64,000 nucleotides of DNA from Geotalea sp. SG265 (lineage in GTDB: Bacteria > Desulfobacterota > Desulfuromonadia > Geobacterales > Geobacteraceae): contig NZ_JAKZFT010000006.1 in NCBI RefSeq assembly GCF_022808985.1, forward strand, positions 186,001 to 250,000, in the 5' to 3' direction. Shown piece by piece: positions 16,809-25,899 of this stretch. The notes below the pieces were generated by a model. It saw nothing but the letters and a program-made list of their open reading frames with translations. It did no database searches and had not been told where the DNA came from. Each line of letters opens with the position of its first letter. Position 1 is the stretch's first letter. A program made the translations under genes and the position numbers.

Positions 16809-17444
16809 TCAGGTTTCCGTCAGTTTGTAGGCAAGGAGGACCCCATCCCGCAGGGGCACTATAGAAGTAAAGAAGTCCTTGCTAGTGAACATATGGCGGT
16901 TGAATCTATCAATAGCTTCGGTGTCCCGGTCCTGCACCACTTCGGCAACGTTGCCGTGCCAGAGGGTGTTATCGGCAATAACCAGGGCATTTTTGGCCAG
17001 CAGGGGAGTGACGGCAGTGATGGCGTCCAGATACTGATGCTTGTCCAGATCCATGAAGAGCAGGTCTATTCCCTGGTATTCCCGGGCGATCTGCAGGGCG
17101 TCCCCCACCCGGAATTCGGCCCGGTCGAAGAGGTCGGCATCGCTGAACACCTTGCGGGCGTGGGCGATATGCTGCGCCTCCCGGTCGATTAGCACGATCT
17201 TGCCGCGGAGGCTCAACGCTCTGGCAAACCAGTATGAGGAATATCCAAAACCAGAGCCCATCTCGACGACAAGCTGCGGCTGCTTCAGGCGGGTGAGAAG
17301 GTAGAGAAGCCTTCCCACCAGACGCTCGACGATGGGAAAGTCCGCTGCCTTTGCCTTCTTTTCCATTTCCAGCAGCAGGGAATCGTCCTGTTGGGTGAGA
17401 TTCATGAGGTATGCGTCGATACGGGGATCGGTGATCTCAATCAT
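16809..17444 (-). CDS. Class I SAM-dependent O-methyltransferase (family 3)
   Basis: 211 residues resembling catechol/caffeoyl-CoA-type O-methyltransferases. Visible are the SAM-binding VVEMGSGFGYSSYWFA (~69-84), VLIDREAQHIAHA (acidic residue binding ribose), GDALQIAREYQGIDLLFMDLDKHQY (metal-binding aspartates) and ALVIADNTLWHG (~155). The substrate is not predictable. First gene of a three-gene operon with mpg and GH15; the ATG at 17444 follows GAGGT. Confidence 0.82.
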   Translation of the reverse strand: MIEITDPRIDAYLMNLTQQDDSLLLEMEKKAKAADFPIVERLVGRLLYLLTRLKQPQLVVEMGSGFGYSSYWFARALSLRGKIVLIDREAQHIAHARKVFSDADLFDRAEFRVGDALQIAREYQGIDLLFMDLDKHQYLDAITAVTPLLAKNALVIADNTLWHGNVAEVVQDRDTEAIDRFNRHMFTSKDFFTSIVPLRDGVLLAYKLTET

Positions 17445-17524
17445 GACATGACCTCGGCATTAGTGTTATTCACTGAATTATAACAGGGAAGGCGCGCTCT
17501 ACAAGCCGCGGGAAGAGTGCAGGT

Positions 17525-18139
17525 CTATTTGAATCTGAAGATGATGCGCGTTCCGAAGCGTTCCTCGGAGAGGGACCGCCCCGATTGGTAGAAATCGAAG
17601 GCATTTTGGTCGTAATAGATGGTCATCTCTGCGCCGAGACCTAGGCGAACGCCCACTTCGCCGGTCCAGAGCAGGTTGGATGAAGAAAGATGGGTGAAAT
17701 CGTAACGATGTACGGCAGTCGGCATCTGCGAGGAAAAGAGACCGAGCCGGGTGTCGGTCAGCCCATAGGTATAGATGGGGAGCTTGGCGGCAGCTGAAAA
17801 ATAGAAGCGGCGGTCCAGATCGAGCCTTCCACCCGCATGGGCCTGTATCTTGTGAAGCGATTGATCAAACCCGACCCCCGATTCCCGCTCCCTGGCCACA
17901 TACCCGAGCCCCACCTGTGGTTGCAGACTGTAGTCTTGCTGGACCCGGTATTTCTCCGTCACCGCCAAGAGATAGCGGTCCAGATCGAAGAATTTACGCA
18001 CCACCAGGCTTTCCGAAAGTTTCGAGGCGCCCAGGTCCAAGGCGGCGGCGGGCGATGTCGCCAACATCGCGGCTATGAAGGCAATGATACCGAACATGAT
18101 TCCACTATAGCAAAACCTGCTGGCTTTGTGTCCCGGCAA
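17525..18139 (-). CDS. Putative outer-membrane beta-barrel protein
   Basis: 204 residues from the listed start; the signal peptide begins more naturally at Met15 (18097; MFGIIAFIAAMLATSPAAA). The mature part has alternating-polarity strands (YFSAAAKLPIYTYGL, GEVGVRLGLGAEMTIYYD) and ends FRFK, consistent with a small barrel. No family name recognised. It lies between the O-methyltransferase operon and the large cytochrome gene on the same strand, separated from the latter by a terminator. Confidence 0.55.
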   Translation of the reverse strand: MPGHKASRFCYSGIMFGIIAFIAAMLATSPAAALDLGASKLSESLVVRKFFDLDRYLLAVTEKYRVQQDYSLQPQVGLGYVARERESGVGFDQSLHKIQAHAGGRLDLDRRFYFSAAAKLPIYTYGLTDTRLGLFSSQMPTAVHRYDFTHLSSSNLLWTGEVGVRLGLGAEMTIYYDQNAFDFYQSGRSLSEERFGTRIIFRFK

Positions 18140-18145
18140 AACAAA

Positions 18146-18174
18146 AAGCCCCGAAGAAACTTCGAGGCTTTTTG
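18146..18174 (-). terminator. Terminator of the first cytochrome gene set
   Basis: AAGCCCCGAAG and CTTCGAGGCTT pair with a single mismatch around a short loop; on the minus strand a T-rich run follows. It stands about 25 bp after the stop of the 751-residue cytochrome. Confidence 0.7.
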
Positions 18175-18195
18175 CTTTGCTTCGTCTGGAAAAAG

Positions 18196-20451
18196 CTACT
18201 GGCCGGGGCCGTAGACCGTTGCCGGTCGCACGTCTGCCGGCCTGAATGCGCCGGGAATCGGGGCGCCACTCAAATCTGTGATTGAATCTTGCAGCAGCTG
18301 TATGCAGTATTTGTAGTCATGTGCAGCAGCAGAACCGTTTGGCACATTGGCCTGTGAGGTTGCCCCCGAGGGAAGTCCCTTGACCACAAAGGAAAGATTG
18401 AATGCTGCTTTGTAGGTTGCCGGGGTCCACGCGGTAAAGCTGTTGGTTGAGGCCGAATCGGCAAAGAAATATGGATATTTCAGGTCATTGTAGAAAATAG
18501 GTGTCGCCTGGGCCGCCAGTAAGCCTATCAGCCGCTGCTGCAACGACCGAATTGCATCGGCAATACCTTGGGTGGCGCCGTTAGCATCACCGGAGTAATT
18601 GTTTGTGTCGAAGGTCGCACGGTATGTACTTAAATCAGGAGTCACCGTACCGGCAACTGCGGGAATTGGGCCGAACCCGCCATGACAGGATGCGACATTG
18701 CAGGTTGCCACGTTTCGTTCCCAGGTATGCCCCCCGGCAAGGTTGTCGGGAGTGGGATTGGCCATGTGGCAGGTTGTGCAATTGGCCGCCTGGTGAGCTG
18801 TATTAAAGCTGTAGGATTTGCCAGCATATTCATAGCCGTTTGCGCCCCAAAGCATTGCAGCCGTTCCCAGGTAGTGCGGATTTAAGAAAGGAAGACCTGC
18901 GACCGGTTTACCCGGTGCCAGCTTCGTACGATAGAGGGTGAAACCGCTCTCCCGGCCCTGGTGGCAGAAAATGCAGATGGTCGCGTTGGCGTTGTTCTGG
19001 GGCACCGGCTGGTTGTCCAGAAAGACGTTGCCGAAGATCTTAACGGCCGCGGTGGAATAATTGGTCATGGCCACCGGCACATTGACATTATTCGTGGTTT
19101 GGGCACCGTTGGCAAAGGTTCCATTCTGGTGCGGATCATGACAAGTAATGCAGGTGGCGGTCACATCGCCGAAGATCACCGGTGCCGCCGGCGTTCCCTG
19201 GATATTCTGCTGCCAGGCGGTGGAGCCGATACCGTTGTGGCACTTGAAGCATGGGAAGTTGTCATTAAATCTTGTCCCACTGGGCACGGCTGCATTCTGC
19301 GTTGCCGTCGCAGTGGCCCCTGATGCCTTCAATGCCATGTCAAAGGGATAGATGGTCTGATGTCCTGTATCCGCAGGGGTATAATTGAGGCCTGTGTTTG
19401 GGTTGATATAAGAGGTCGGACTTGCCGAAAATTCTGCCCAGGCAGGATCGTTGTGCTCCGCATGGGCGGAATTGCTCCACTGAGGATAAACATTATTCTG
19501 ATGGGTGGAGAGGTTGGAGAATTTATACTTACTCACGGTGTGGCAAGCCGCGCAGATAAGCTCCGGGTTTATCTCTTTCTTTGTTGCCGAAACAGTAGGA
19601 GTAAGTGTGCTGTTCGGTGCCGTTCCTTCCGGTACGACGGCCCCCCGGAAAGCCCCCAGCTCATGGGTGCTGTAGCGGCGATAGATCGGATAGCCGACCG
19701 GAGTGCTGCGCTGGGGGATCTTCACCATCTGCTGGGGCTGGTGGGCATCGTGACAGCCGGCACAGGAGACGGCCGGATTGATATAGCGGTCTCGGAAGTT
19801 GGTGCTTTCTTCGCTCTGGTTGTTTCCGGTATCGCTGGGGAATACCCTTTGGGAGGGCCTGAAAAGATTGGTGCTGTAGGCGACGAAGCGCTGATTCGGA
19901 TTATGGCAGACCGAGCACTCGACGATGTGCTGGGACTTGTTCACCGGCTTCCCATCCGGGGTCACCTCCTGGACGTCCTTTCCGTTTCGCAGTCTCAGGT
20001 CTGCCTGGCCGCTGCCGGGATCCCCCTGGAAGAAAAACTTGTCCGGCCCGAAAGGTGTCCCTTGGGCATGGGTGTTGGCATGGGCGGTCTGGTTGAAGCC
20101 GGAGAGGAAAGAAGCATGGCATTTGGCCTGACTGCACTGCTCGGCCTGTGGAATGGGGAAGGGCATGGGCCCCACACCCCAATGGAGGCTGCCACCGCCG
20201 TGACAATCCTCGCACTGCACACCCTGGACGGTGGTGTGGGTGGTGTTCGCCCAGGTCTGGGCGATGACATTGCCGGTAATATCCTTCGTGGTACTGTGAC
20301 AAGTATTGGTGCAGCTTTCAGAACCGACCTTGGTTGCAGTTGCAGGCTGGCCCTGCCCGGCGCCTTCCTTTTTCGACGAGCCGCAGCCCGTAACGAGGCC
20401 GGACACCAGGAAAGCCGCAATCATGAAGCGTAAACCGTTGCTTCTGCCCAT
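18196..20451 (-). CDS. OmcB-like outer-membrane multihaem c-type cytochrome lipoprotein
   Basis: 751 residues, close to the ~744 of G. sulfurreducens OmcB. A lipoprotein signal (LVSGLVTGC, Cys ~23) anchors it at the outer membrane. I count eight canonical CXXCH sites plus three unusual ones: CTNTCH (CX3CH), CSQAKCH and CNVASCH (both CX4CH), giving up to eleven haems. In the porin-cytochrome model this protein takes electrons from the periplasmic cytochrome through the porin and passes them to Fe(III), minerals or partner cells. It is the last gene of a porin-OmaB-OmcB type set and ends before a terminator. The noncanonical sites need biochemical proof of haem attachment. Confidence 0.83.
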   Translation of the reverse strand: MGRSNGLRFMIAAFLVSGLVTGCGSSKKEGAGQGQPATATKVGSESCTNTCHSTTKDITGNVIAQTWANTTHTTVQGVQCEDCHGGGSLHWGVGPMPFPIPQAEQCSQAKCHASFLSGFNQTAHANTHAQGTPFGPDKFFFQGDPGSGQADLRLRNGKDVQEVTPDGKPVNKSQHIVECSVCHNPNQRFVAYSTNLFRPSQRVFPSDTGNNQSEESTNFRDRYINPAVSCAGCHDAHQPQQMVKIPQRSTPVGYPIYRRYSTHELGAFRGAVVPEGTAPNSTLTPTVSATKKEINPELICAACHTVSKYKFSNLSTHQNNVYPQWSNSAHAEHNDPAWAEFSASPTSYINPNTGLNYTPADTGHQTIYPFDMALKASGATATATQNAAVPSGTRFNDNFPCFKCHNGIGSTAWQQNIQGTPAAPVIFGDVTATCITCHDPHQNGTFANGAQTTNNVNVPVAMTNYSTAAVKIFGNVFLDNQPVPQNNANATICIFCHQGRESGFTLYRTKLAPGKPVAGLPFLNPHYLGTAAMLWGANGYEYAGKSYSFNTAHQAANCTTCHMANPTPDNLAGGHTWERNVATCNVASCHGGFGPIPAVAGTVTPDLSTYRATFDTNNYSGDANGATQGIADAIRSLQQRLIGLLAAQATPIFYNDLKYPYFFADSASTNSFTAWTPATYKAAFNLSFVVKGLPSGATSQANVPNGSAAAHDYKYCIQLLQDSITDLSGAPIPGAFRPADVRPATVYGPGQ

Positions 20452-20500
20452 TGATGTTTCCTCCTTTCCGAAGTGTTTGCTTTTTCAGTTATGGTGAAAC

Positions 20501-21274
20501 CTAAAATCTGTCATGGCAGCGGATACAGGTCCTGCCGCTGCTCTTATCCCTGTAGTTGCCCTTTACATCGTTCCAGTTGCGGGGATGGGGATTAACCCTG
20601 AGGCCGGTCCGTGCACTGTGGCAGGTCATGCAGACGTCGCCGTCACTGTGGCAGGTGCCGCAGGACTGCAGGTTGCGCCGCGCCTCCGATGCGTGATCGG
20701 ATGACCATTGATGGCTAGGCAGAATTCCGCCACTGTGACAGGTGGGGCATTGGGCGGCAGTGAAGATGGAATGATTGGGGCCGATGTCGCTCAGCTTGAT
20801 GTCCCGAAACTGTCGCCGGTGTGACTGGAACTGCAGGTCGGTCGGCCTGAACCGGTCGTGGCACTGCTGGCAGTTCTTTTGGTCGTGGCAACGGGTGCAG
20901 GACTGGGGATTGTCCTGGGCCTTGATGGGGTGGATCTCTATCCAGTCGCTTTTGTGGCTTTTGGGGATATAGTCGCGCCGGTAGTTCTGGGTGGACAGAT
21001 CGGCATTGATGCCTCCACCCGTATGGCAATCGAGACAATAGGACTGATCATGGCACTGGCCGCAATTGGAGCTGCCCCGCTGGGCCAATAGCCGGTGCCC
21101 CCGCAACCAATCGGCATCATGGTTGAGGGCGATTCCCTCGTTCTTATGACAGTCGTTGCACTCGGCGATTTTCATGGAGGCATAATCCCGGTGCGTCTGC
21201 TTCTGGGCCACTGCCTGCTGCACATAGACAACTGGCAGGGAAATGAACAGAAAAACGAAAAGCCAGTTTTTCAC
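20501..21274 (-). CDS. OmaB-like periplasmic multihaem cytochrome, nine CXXCH
   Basis: 257 residues with a cleavable signal peptide (ending VQQAVA, before QKQ). Nine CXXCH motifs are visible: CNDCH, CGQCH, CLDCH, CTRCH, CQQCH, CPTCH, CGTCH, CMTCH, CIRCH. G. sulfurreducens OmaB and the paralogue in this window (25900-26601) have eight; the extra CPTCHSGG lies in an inserted ~25-residue stretch between sites five and seven. Its role is to receive electrons in the periplasm and hand them to the outer-membrane conduit. Located 16 bp after the porin gene and ~50 bp before the OmcB-like gene. Confidence 0.85.
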   Translation of the reverse strand: MKNWLFVFLFISLPVVYVQQAVAQKQTHRDYASMKIAECNDCHKNEGIALNHDADWLRGHRLLAQRGSSNCGQCHDQSYCLDCHTGGGINADLSTQNYRRDYIPKSHKSDWIEIHPIKAQDNPQSCTRCHDQKNCQQCHDRFRPTDLQFQSHRRQFRDIKLSDIGPNHSIFTAAQCPTCHSGGILPSHQWSSDHASEARRNLQSCGTCHSDGDVCMTCHSARTGLRVNPHPRNWNDVKGNYRDKSSGRTCIRCHDRF

Positions 21275-21290
21275 CGCCGTACCCCCCTTT

Positions 21291-22517
21291 CTAGAAATCG
21301 TAATTAAAGATGAAACGTCCCTGGACGTTGTTGTTGTAGGTCACATTGATGTCGTCTTCGATGCGCAGCGAGGCAGACAGGTTGTTGGCCACCTTCAGCC
21401 TGCTGCCGAGCCAGTATTTCTGCGCGACCTGCTTGCCCGTGGAGCTCATGAATATCTCCCGGTCATAGGCATCCACAGTCAGGCCGCCCGATAGCTGAAA
21501 GACCTTGGTCATGTCCCAGGCAGCTTCGAAAAGGCCCCCATCCAGGCTGCTGTCATCGCTGCCGATGCCGACCCGGCGGTCATACTCGAAGGTCAGCTGC
21601 AGATCGGTGAGCGGCCGCAGGTTGACCCCCGCTTCAATAACGTTGGCACTGGCGCCGTCGCCGAATTCTTCACGGGTATAGCCTCCATAGACCGACAGGA
21701 AACGGTTGACCGTGTAATCGGCCCGCAGTACCCCTTCCTGGTAACGATCGGCGGCAAAGACGGAGAAAATATCGGTTGTATCGAAGGTAGGATAACTCTG
21801 GAACCATTCGCCGGTGAAGACCAGGTTGGCGGTGGGAAAATATTTGACGCCGGCGAGGGCTTCGTTGAAGACCTCGGCAGTAATGTCATAGCGGGCATTG
21901 CCGTAGAGCTTTACCCGGTCCAGCAGGTACTGTTTGAAGGAGGCTCCCATGATGTCCCGGGAAACATCTCCCGAGTCCCATTTGCGAAGCCAGCTTACGT
22001 CCAGATCCGTCTTTCTCAGGCCGTTCAGGTAAGCCGCAGCACCGAAGGCATAATTGCCCGCATGCCCCAACTCGCCGTCGATACCGAAGATCACATCGCG
22101 CCCACCCAGGGCCGTCAGGCCTATGGGTCCGATGTTTTTCACGATCAGTTCGCCACCGTCGATAATGGTGGTTCCTGCCGAAAGATTGACGAACTGACGG
22201 CCGACCTTTATGTCGAAGGTGTTGAGCAGATCCCGGTAATCGCCATAGAGGAAGTAGAGGCGGCCGTTCAGCCCCTCACCATTGGTAAAGTCCTGGGTCC
22301 CGCGCCCATAGCCGTAAATGGAGAATTTGCCGTCACTGGTCAGCTTTGCTGCTGCAAGTCGAAGATACTCGGCTGCTTCTATCTGGCGACCATTGTAGAA
22401 GTCATTGAACCAGAGCACCTGAGTAGAACTGCGGCCATGTATATCCGCTGCCCAGCTGCTTGTCCCGCTCAACAGAAAGACCAGCAACAACCAATACCAG
22501 ACCCTTTTGTAGCCCAT
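21291..22517 (-). CDS. OmbB-like porin of the porin-cytochrome conduit
   Basis: 408 residues: signal peptide (ending SWA), then beta-barrel strands to a terminal Phe (GRFIFNYDF). It begins DIHGRSSTQ and contains GYGRGTQDFTNGEGLNGRLYFLYGDYRDL and VGRQFVNLSAGTTIIDGG, nearly the same as its paralogue at 26617-27831. In Geobacter the OmbB-type porin sheathes the cytochromes across the outer membrane. GGAAAGGAGG precedes the ATG at 22517. First gene of the porin-OmaB-OmcB set. Confidence 0.85.
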   Translation of the reverse strand: MGYKRVWYWLLLVFLLSGTSSWAADIHGRSSTQVLWFNDFYNGRQIEAAEYLRLAAAKLTSDGKFSIYGYGRGTQDFTNGEGLNGRLYFLYGDYRDLLNTFDIKVGRQFVNLSAGTTIIDGGELIVKNIGPIGLTALGGRDVIFGIDGELGHAGNYAFGAAAYLNGLRKTDLDVSWLRKWDSGDVSRDIMGASFKQYLLDRVKLYGNARYDITAEVFNEALAGVKYFPTANLVFTGEWFQSYPTFDTTDIFSVFAADRYQEGVLRADYTVNRFLSVYGGYTREEFGDGASANVIEAGVNLRPLTDLQLTFEYDRRVGIGSDDSSLDGGLFEAAWDMTKVFQLSGGLTVDAYDREIFMSSTGKQVAQKYWLGSRLKVANNLSASLRIEDDINVTYNNNVQGRFIFNYDF

Positions 22518-22812
22518 TCAGTGAACCCTCCTTTCCAGTATATGTAAACGCCGATATTTAATTAGTTATAATTAATTTACTTGTACAAATTTACCATCCT
22601 TTGGCCTTTATGCCACTGCTCGCGGAAAATTATTTTTCGAGCAGGGCAATCTGCTGTTAAGCGTATTAATCAGTTTTTGGTTTTCCTGTTAACATTCGTG
22701 CAGATTCGTGAAAATTCGTGGCTAATAAAGCTTCAAGTCAAGCTGTAGCCACGAATGGACACGAATAAGACGGTGAATTAAGGCGTGGAAAAGACCTTGC
22801 GTGCTCAGGGGG
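22518..22812. promoter_or_regulatory. Leader of the first porin-cytochrome set with hairpin, plus CACGAAT-type repeat
   Basis: On the minus strand the leader holds a hairpin of CTGCTCG (22616-22622) and CGAGCAG (22638-22644) around an AT-rich loop, and an AT-rich stretch suited to a promoter closer to the gene. From about 22690 to 22770 are repeated ATTCGTG/CACGAAT units (three ATTCGTG on the left, two CACGAAT on the right), a dispersed repeat also found at 29528-29620 and 51270-51315. No gene seen. Confidence 0.5.
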
Positions 22813-23940
22813 TTATTGTTTTTGGGGTGTGGCGGGAGGTGCGGGTGTGGCAGGTTCCAGCTTGTCCACCTGGGACGAAACCAGCTCGGCAGTGATCTTG
22901 CCCAGGGGGATGCTCGTTTCGAGACGGACCGGCACGTGATATGCGTCGTCGGTGAGCCAAATGGTCACGTCGCCGGTTCTCTTGAAGATGCCGTCTGTCT
23001 TCAGGTTGGGCTTCAACACTATGGTGTCGGCCTGTCTGAACGCTGGGAGGGATATCGGCTCGCGGCGGAGGATCTCCACCGGAACCTGTGTGTAGGTGTC
23101 GCTGTCATAGACATGAAGCGCTTCCGTGGTGCCGACCTGGAGCGGCCGGTTTCGCAGATAGTAAAACGCCGACATGAGGTCGAGCACTTGGGAATTGGGG
23201 ATGGCCTCCCTGCTGCTGCGGTTGCGCAGGAGATCCATCCAGAAGACGCTCCGGTCGCGGAGAAAGATGGTGAAGCCCCGGTGGCTCCTGAAGCTCCCTT
23301 CCTGCTGCCTGATCTTGGTGATGATGAAGTTGCCGGCAATGTGGCGGGTCTCAATCAGGTCATCCACCGGGTAAATCGCAGATATGGCGGGTGTCGATTT
23401 GACCTTGAGGGAGATGTTGATCTCACCTTTGTCGTTCTTCGCCTGCAGTTCGGCAGTGCCGATGGGCATGCCCAGGAGGCTGATCCGGTAGTTCAGCTGT
23501 TCACGTTTGGTAGAGGTAAATTCGACGGCAGTCCGCAGGGGGGGAGGAACGTCCGGCAATGGCGATGAAACCTGAGCCTTTACTTCGGCAGGCACTGAAG
23601 GGGCGCCGGCAGCTTTCGCAGTTGGAAGGGGCGCAGGCTCTTGAGGGCCGGGATCATGAGCTGTGCCAGTAGAAACGGCGGGTGAAGGTGCAACAGGTCG
23701 CCTTTTGAAAGCTGTTTTTTGCACGGGCTTTGAGAGCGGTTTCTGCGCCGTTAGCGGAACGGGCAGAGTTCTAACTTCCGTGACAGAAAGATCCACCATC
23801 ACCGCCTGCAGCAGGCTAACCGGGCTCGCAAAATGATAGCTGCCATACTTTGCCAGGGGAAAGAGCAGCAAGATGTGAATTACAGTCGACAGGGCTAAAG
23901 CAAGGCGAAACCCGCTATGAGGGTAAGATTGGCTGAACAT
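22813..23940 (-). CDS. DUF3108 protein with N-terminal TonB-like anchor
   Basis: 375 residues from the ATG at 23940; a TTG at 23991 is also in frame but lacks a ribosome binding site. The start has one membrane helix (FRLALALSTVIHILLLFPLA), then a Pro/Ala/Lys-rich linker as in TonB (~60-140), then a DUF3108 domain (~150-350) with LNYRISLLGMPIGTAEL and FKRTGDVTIWLTDDAYHVPVRL. DUF3108 proteins are periplasmic, of unknown function, with a lipocalin-like fold. It stands between the two porin-cytochrome sets on the same strand. Confidence 0.75.
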   Translation of the reverse strand: MFSQSYPHSGFRLALALSTVIHILLLFPLAKYGSYHFASPVSLLQAVMVDLSVTEVRTLPVPLTAQKPLSKPVQKTAFKRRPVAPSPAVSTGTAHDPGPQEPAPLPTAKAAGAPSVPAEVKAQVSSPLPDVPPPLRTAVEFTSTKREQLNYRISLLGMPIGTAELQAKNDKGEINISLKVKSTPAISAIYPVDDLIETRHIAGNFIITKIRQQEGSFRSHRGFTIFLRDRSVFWMDLLRNRSSREAIPNSQVLDLMSAFYYLRNRPLQVGTTEALHVYDSDTYTQVPVEILRREPISLPAFRQADTIVLKPNLKTDGIFKRTGDVTIWLTDDAYHVPVRLETSIPLGKITAELVSSQVDKLEPATPAPPATPQKQ

Positions 23941-24015
23941 GGCTACTATTGTTGTTACAGATGAAAGACAGGCTTGCAAGTGAAATCTCAATCTTTTTGT
24001 GCTTAGTACGCTCGT

Positions 24016-24048
24016 GTAAAAAAAGCCCCGCCTCTTTCGAGGCGGGGC
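24016..24048 (-). terminator. Terminator of the second cytochrome gene set
   Basis: GCCCCGCCTC (24025-24034) pairs perfectly with GAGGCGGGGC (24039-24048); on the minus strand seven T follow. It ends the OmcB-like gene that stops at 24075. Confidence 0.9.
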
Positions 24049-24074
24049 AGGTAGAGCCTTAAATACAGACAGAT

Positions 24075-25871
24075 TTATGGACGCTCTGGACTGTTCCAGG
24101 TCTTGGCCTTTCTGTCGTAGCCTAACAAAAAGAGCATCGCGTCGGTAGTACCAGTTGCTGTGTCTGCAGACGTTCCTTTAACGAAAATTGTCGGCTGAAG
24201 CGTGGTTGCAGTCACGCTAACCGAGCGGTCCATCGCGTTGTTATCCAGGAAATCGATGGTATCATAGGCCAGCCGGCGGCTATAAGTACGTGCGTGGGCG
24301 TAGGATGCCTCGTCCTTGGTCAGCAGTTGAATGTTGAAGCAAGCACCCATCAGCCGCTTTGCATCTTTGGCAGACAACGCAGTGGAGAGTACTTTGCTCC
24401 GTGTCCAATCTTTGACTGCCTGGGGCTTGCCACTGGCATCCAACCCAAGCTGGTCATCATAGAAGTATGGGTAGGCGTCAGGATTAAAGGTGATCTTGTA
24501 GGTGTCCTTAAGTATTTTGCTGGCAAGTCCGATAGCCTCACCAAGGATTGCATGCTGCTCTTCAAGGAAAGTGGCCAGCTTGGTGGCATCGGTATTGGTT
24601 GCAGTAGTACCATCTGTGGTGATTTCAGCAGCATGGCATTTTTTACAGACCTGGTCACCGGCATAGATGTCGATCTTGAGAGTGTGGGCTGCTCCATTTG
24701 CCCCACCTTTGTTCAGGTGGCATACGATGCATGGTCCGCTGGTGGTCATGTTGGTGTCGCCAGAAGTAATACCGTGATCGCCGATAATGGCTGAGGTGCC
24801 GAATTTGCGGTGGGTGCTGCCAAGCTGGCCGCCATCTTCGGTAGTGGTCAGTGATTCAGTATACTTGAATTCCCTGGTAACGCCACTGGTGTCCTTACCC
24901 ACAGTGCCGCTGAGGGTGTTAGCCGGATCATCTACAAAGGCAGTGAAACCACCTTTTGCATACATGGTAGCAGCGGCTGCAAGGTAGTGAGGGTTTTTGA
25001 AGCTGGTATTGCTAATAGCAGTATCGGTGACTGCAAGGACTGTTGCCCCACTTTCGCGGCCACTGTGGCAGGAGATACAGATATTTGAGTTCCCAACATC
25101 TGGGAATGTAGCCGGGCTTTTGCCGCTGTTGTAAGGAGCAACGTACTGCTTGGCAGCGCGGACGCTGTTCTTGAAGTTGTAGTTGCTGTGGCAAGCATCG
25201 CAGGTCAGGACCTGATAGGTCTTGTCACCTGCAGTGGCAAAGGTCGTTGTCGCCAGCTTCCAGCCGGAGGTGATGTAGTTCTTGTAGCCGGTTGCGGTGT
25301 GACAACGGATGCAGCCTGTATTTTCTTTGAAATCCTCGTCCATCCAGGCTGCGCCGTTAACATCACCATGGGCCGACTCAGCCCATTCACCGTGCTGCGG
25401 TGTAATGCCTTTATCAGCTTTATGGGGATCATGGCAGCTGGTGCAAGAATTCTGGTAAAGGCTGCTTACGTATTGAGCTGGATGGGTAGCCGCTGTATAA
25501 ACGGCAAAATGTGCTTTAGGCAGATATTTTTGGTGGCACTCGAAGCACTTGCCTGAAGCATCGGGATTGGTATAGGGGATCGGTCCGACGCCGTTATGCT
25601 GTGCGCCACCACCGTGGCAATCCTGGCAACCTACCTTGTGGAAAGTGTTCAAGTTGTGGATAGAACCCAAGTAGTCTTGAAGAATGTTGTCGCCGGTAAC
25701 AGGCTCAACTGAGGTTGAGTGGCAAACCCTGCAGGAAGCTTCATCCACTTTTGCCACGTTGGCCAAGCTGGATGCCGAACCTTCCTTGTTGCTTGATCCG
25801 CAGCCTGCAAAAAGCGCGGTCGCGAGGAGTGAAGCAATTACGGTTGAATAACGAAAGATGTTTCTACTCAT
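24075..25871 (-). CDS. OmcB-like outer-membrane nonahaem cytochrome lipoprotein
   Basis: 598 residues. Lipoprotein signal LATALFAGC (Cys ~24) with the same GSSxKEG start as the 751-residue paralogue. Nine canonical CXXCH sites (CRVCH, CQDCH, CFECH, CTSCH, CIRCH, CDACH, CISCH, CIVCH, CKKCH) and none of the CX3CH/CX4CH variants. The last ~150 residues carry no haem and may form the contact with porin or surface. It is ~150 residues shorter than OmcB. Last gene of the second conduit set, followed by a strong terminator. Confidence 0.85.
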   Translation of the reverse strand: MSRNIFRYSTVIASLLATALFAGCGSSNKEGSASSLANVAKVDEASCRVCHSTSVEPVTGDNILQDYLGSIHNLNTFHKVGCQDCHGGGAQHNGVGPIPYTNPDASGKCFECHQKYLPKAHFAVYTAATHPAQYVSSLYQNSCTSCHDPHKADKGITPQHGEWAESAHGDVNGAAWMDEDFKENTGCIRCHTATGYKNYITSGWKLATTTFATAGDKTYQVLTCDACHSNYNFKNSVRAAKQYVAPYNSGKSPATFPDVGNSNICISCHSGRESGATVLAVTDTAISNTSFKNPHYLAAAATMYAKGGFTAFVDDPANTLSGTVGKDTSGVTREFKYTESLTTTEDGGQLGSTHRKFGTSAIIGDHGITSGDTNMTTSGPCIVCHLNKGGANGAAHTLKIDIYAGDQVCKKCHAAEITTDGTTATNTDATKLATFLEEQHAILGEAIGLASKILKDTYKITFNPDAYPYFYDDQLGLDASGKPQAVKDWTRSKVLSTALSAKDAKRLMGACFNIQLLTKDEASYAHARTYSRRLAYDTIDFLDNNAMDRSVSVTATTLQPTIFVKGTSADTATGTTDAMLFLLGYDRKAKTWNSPERP

Positions 25872-25899
25872 GCTGTTTCCTCCTTGGTTTATTTAACTA

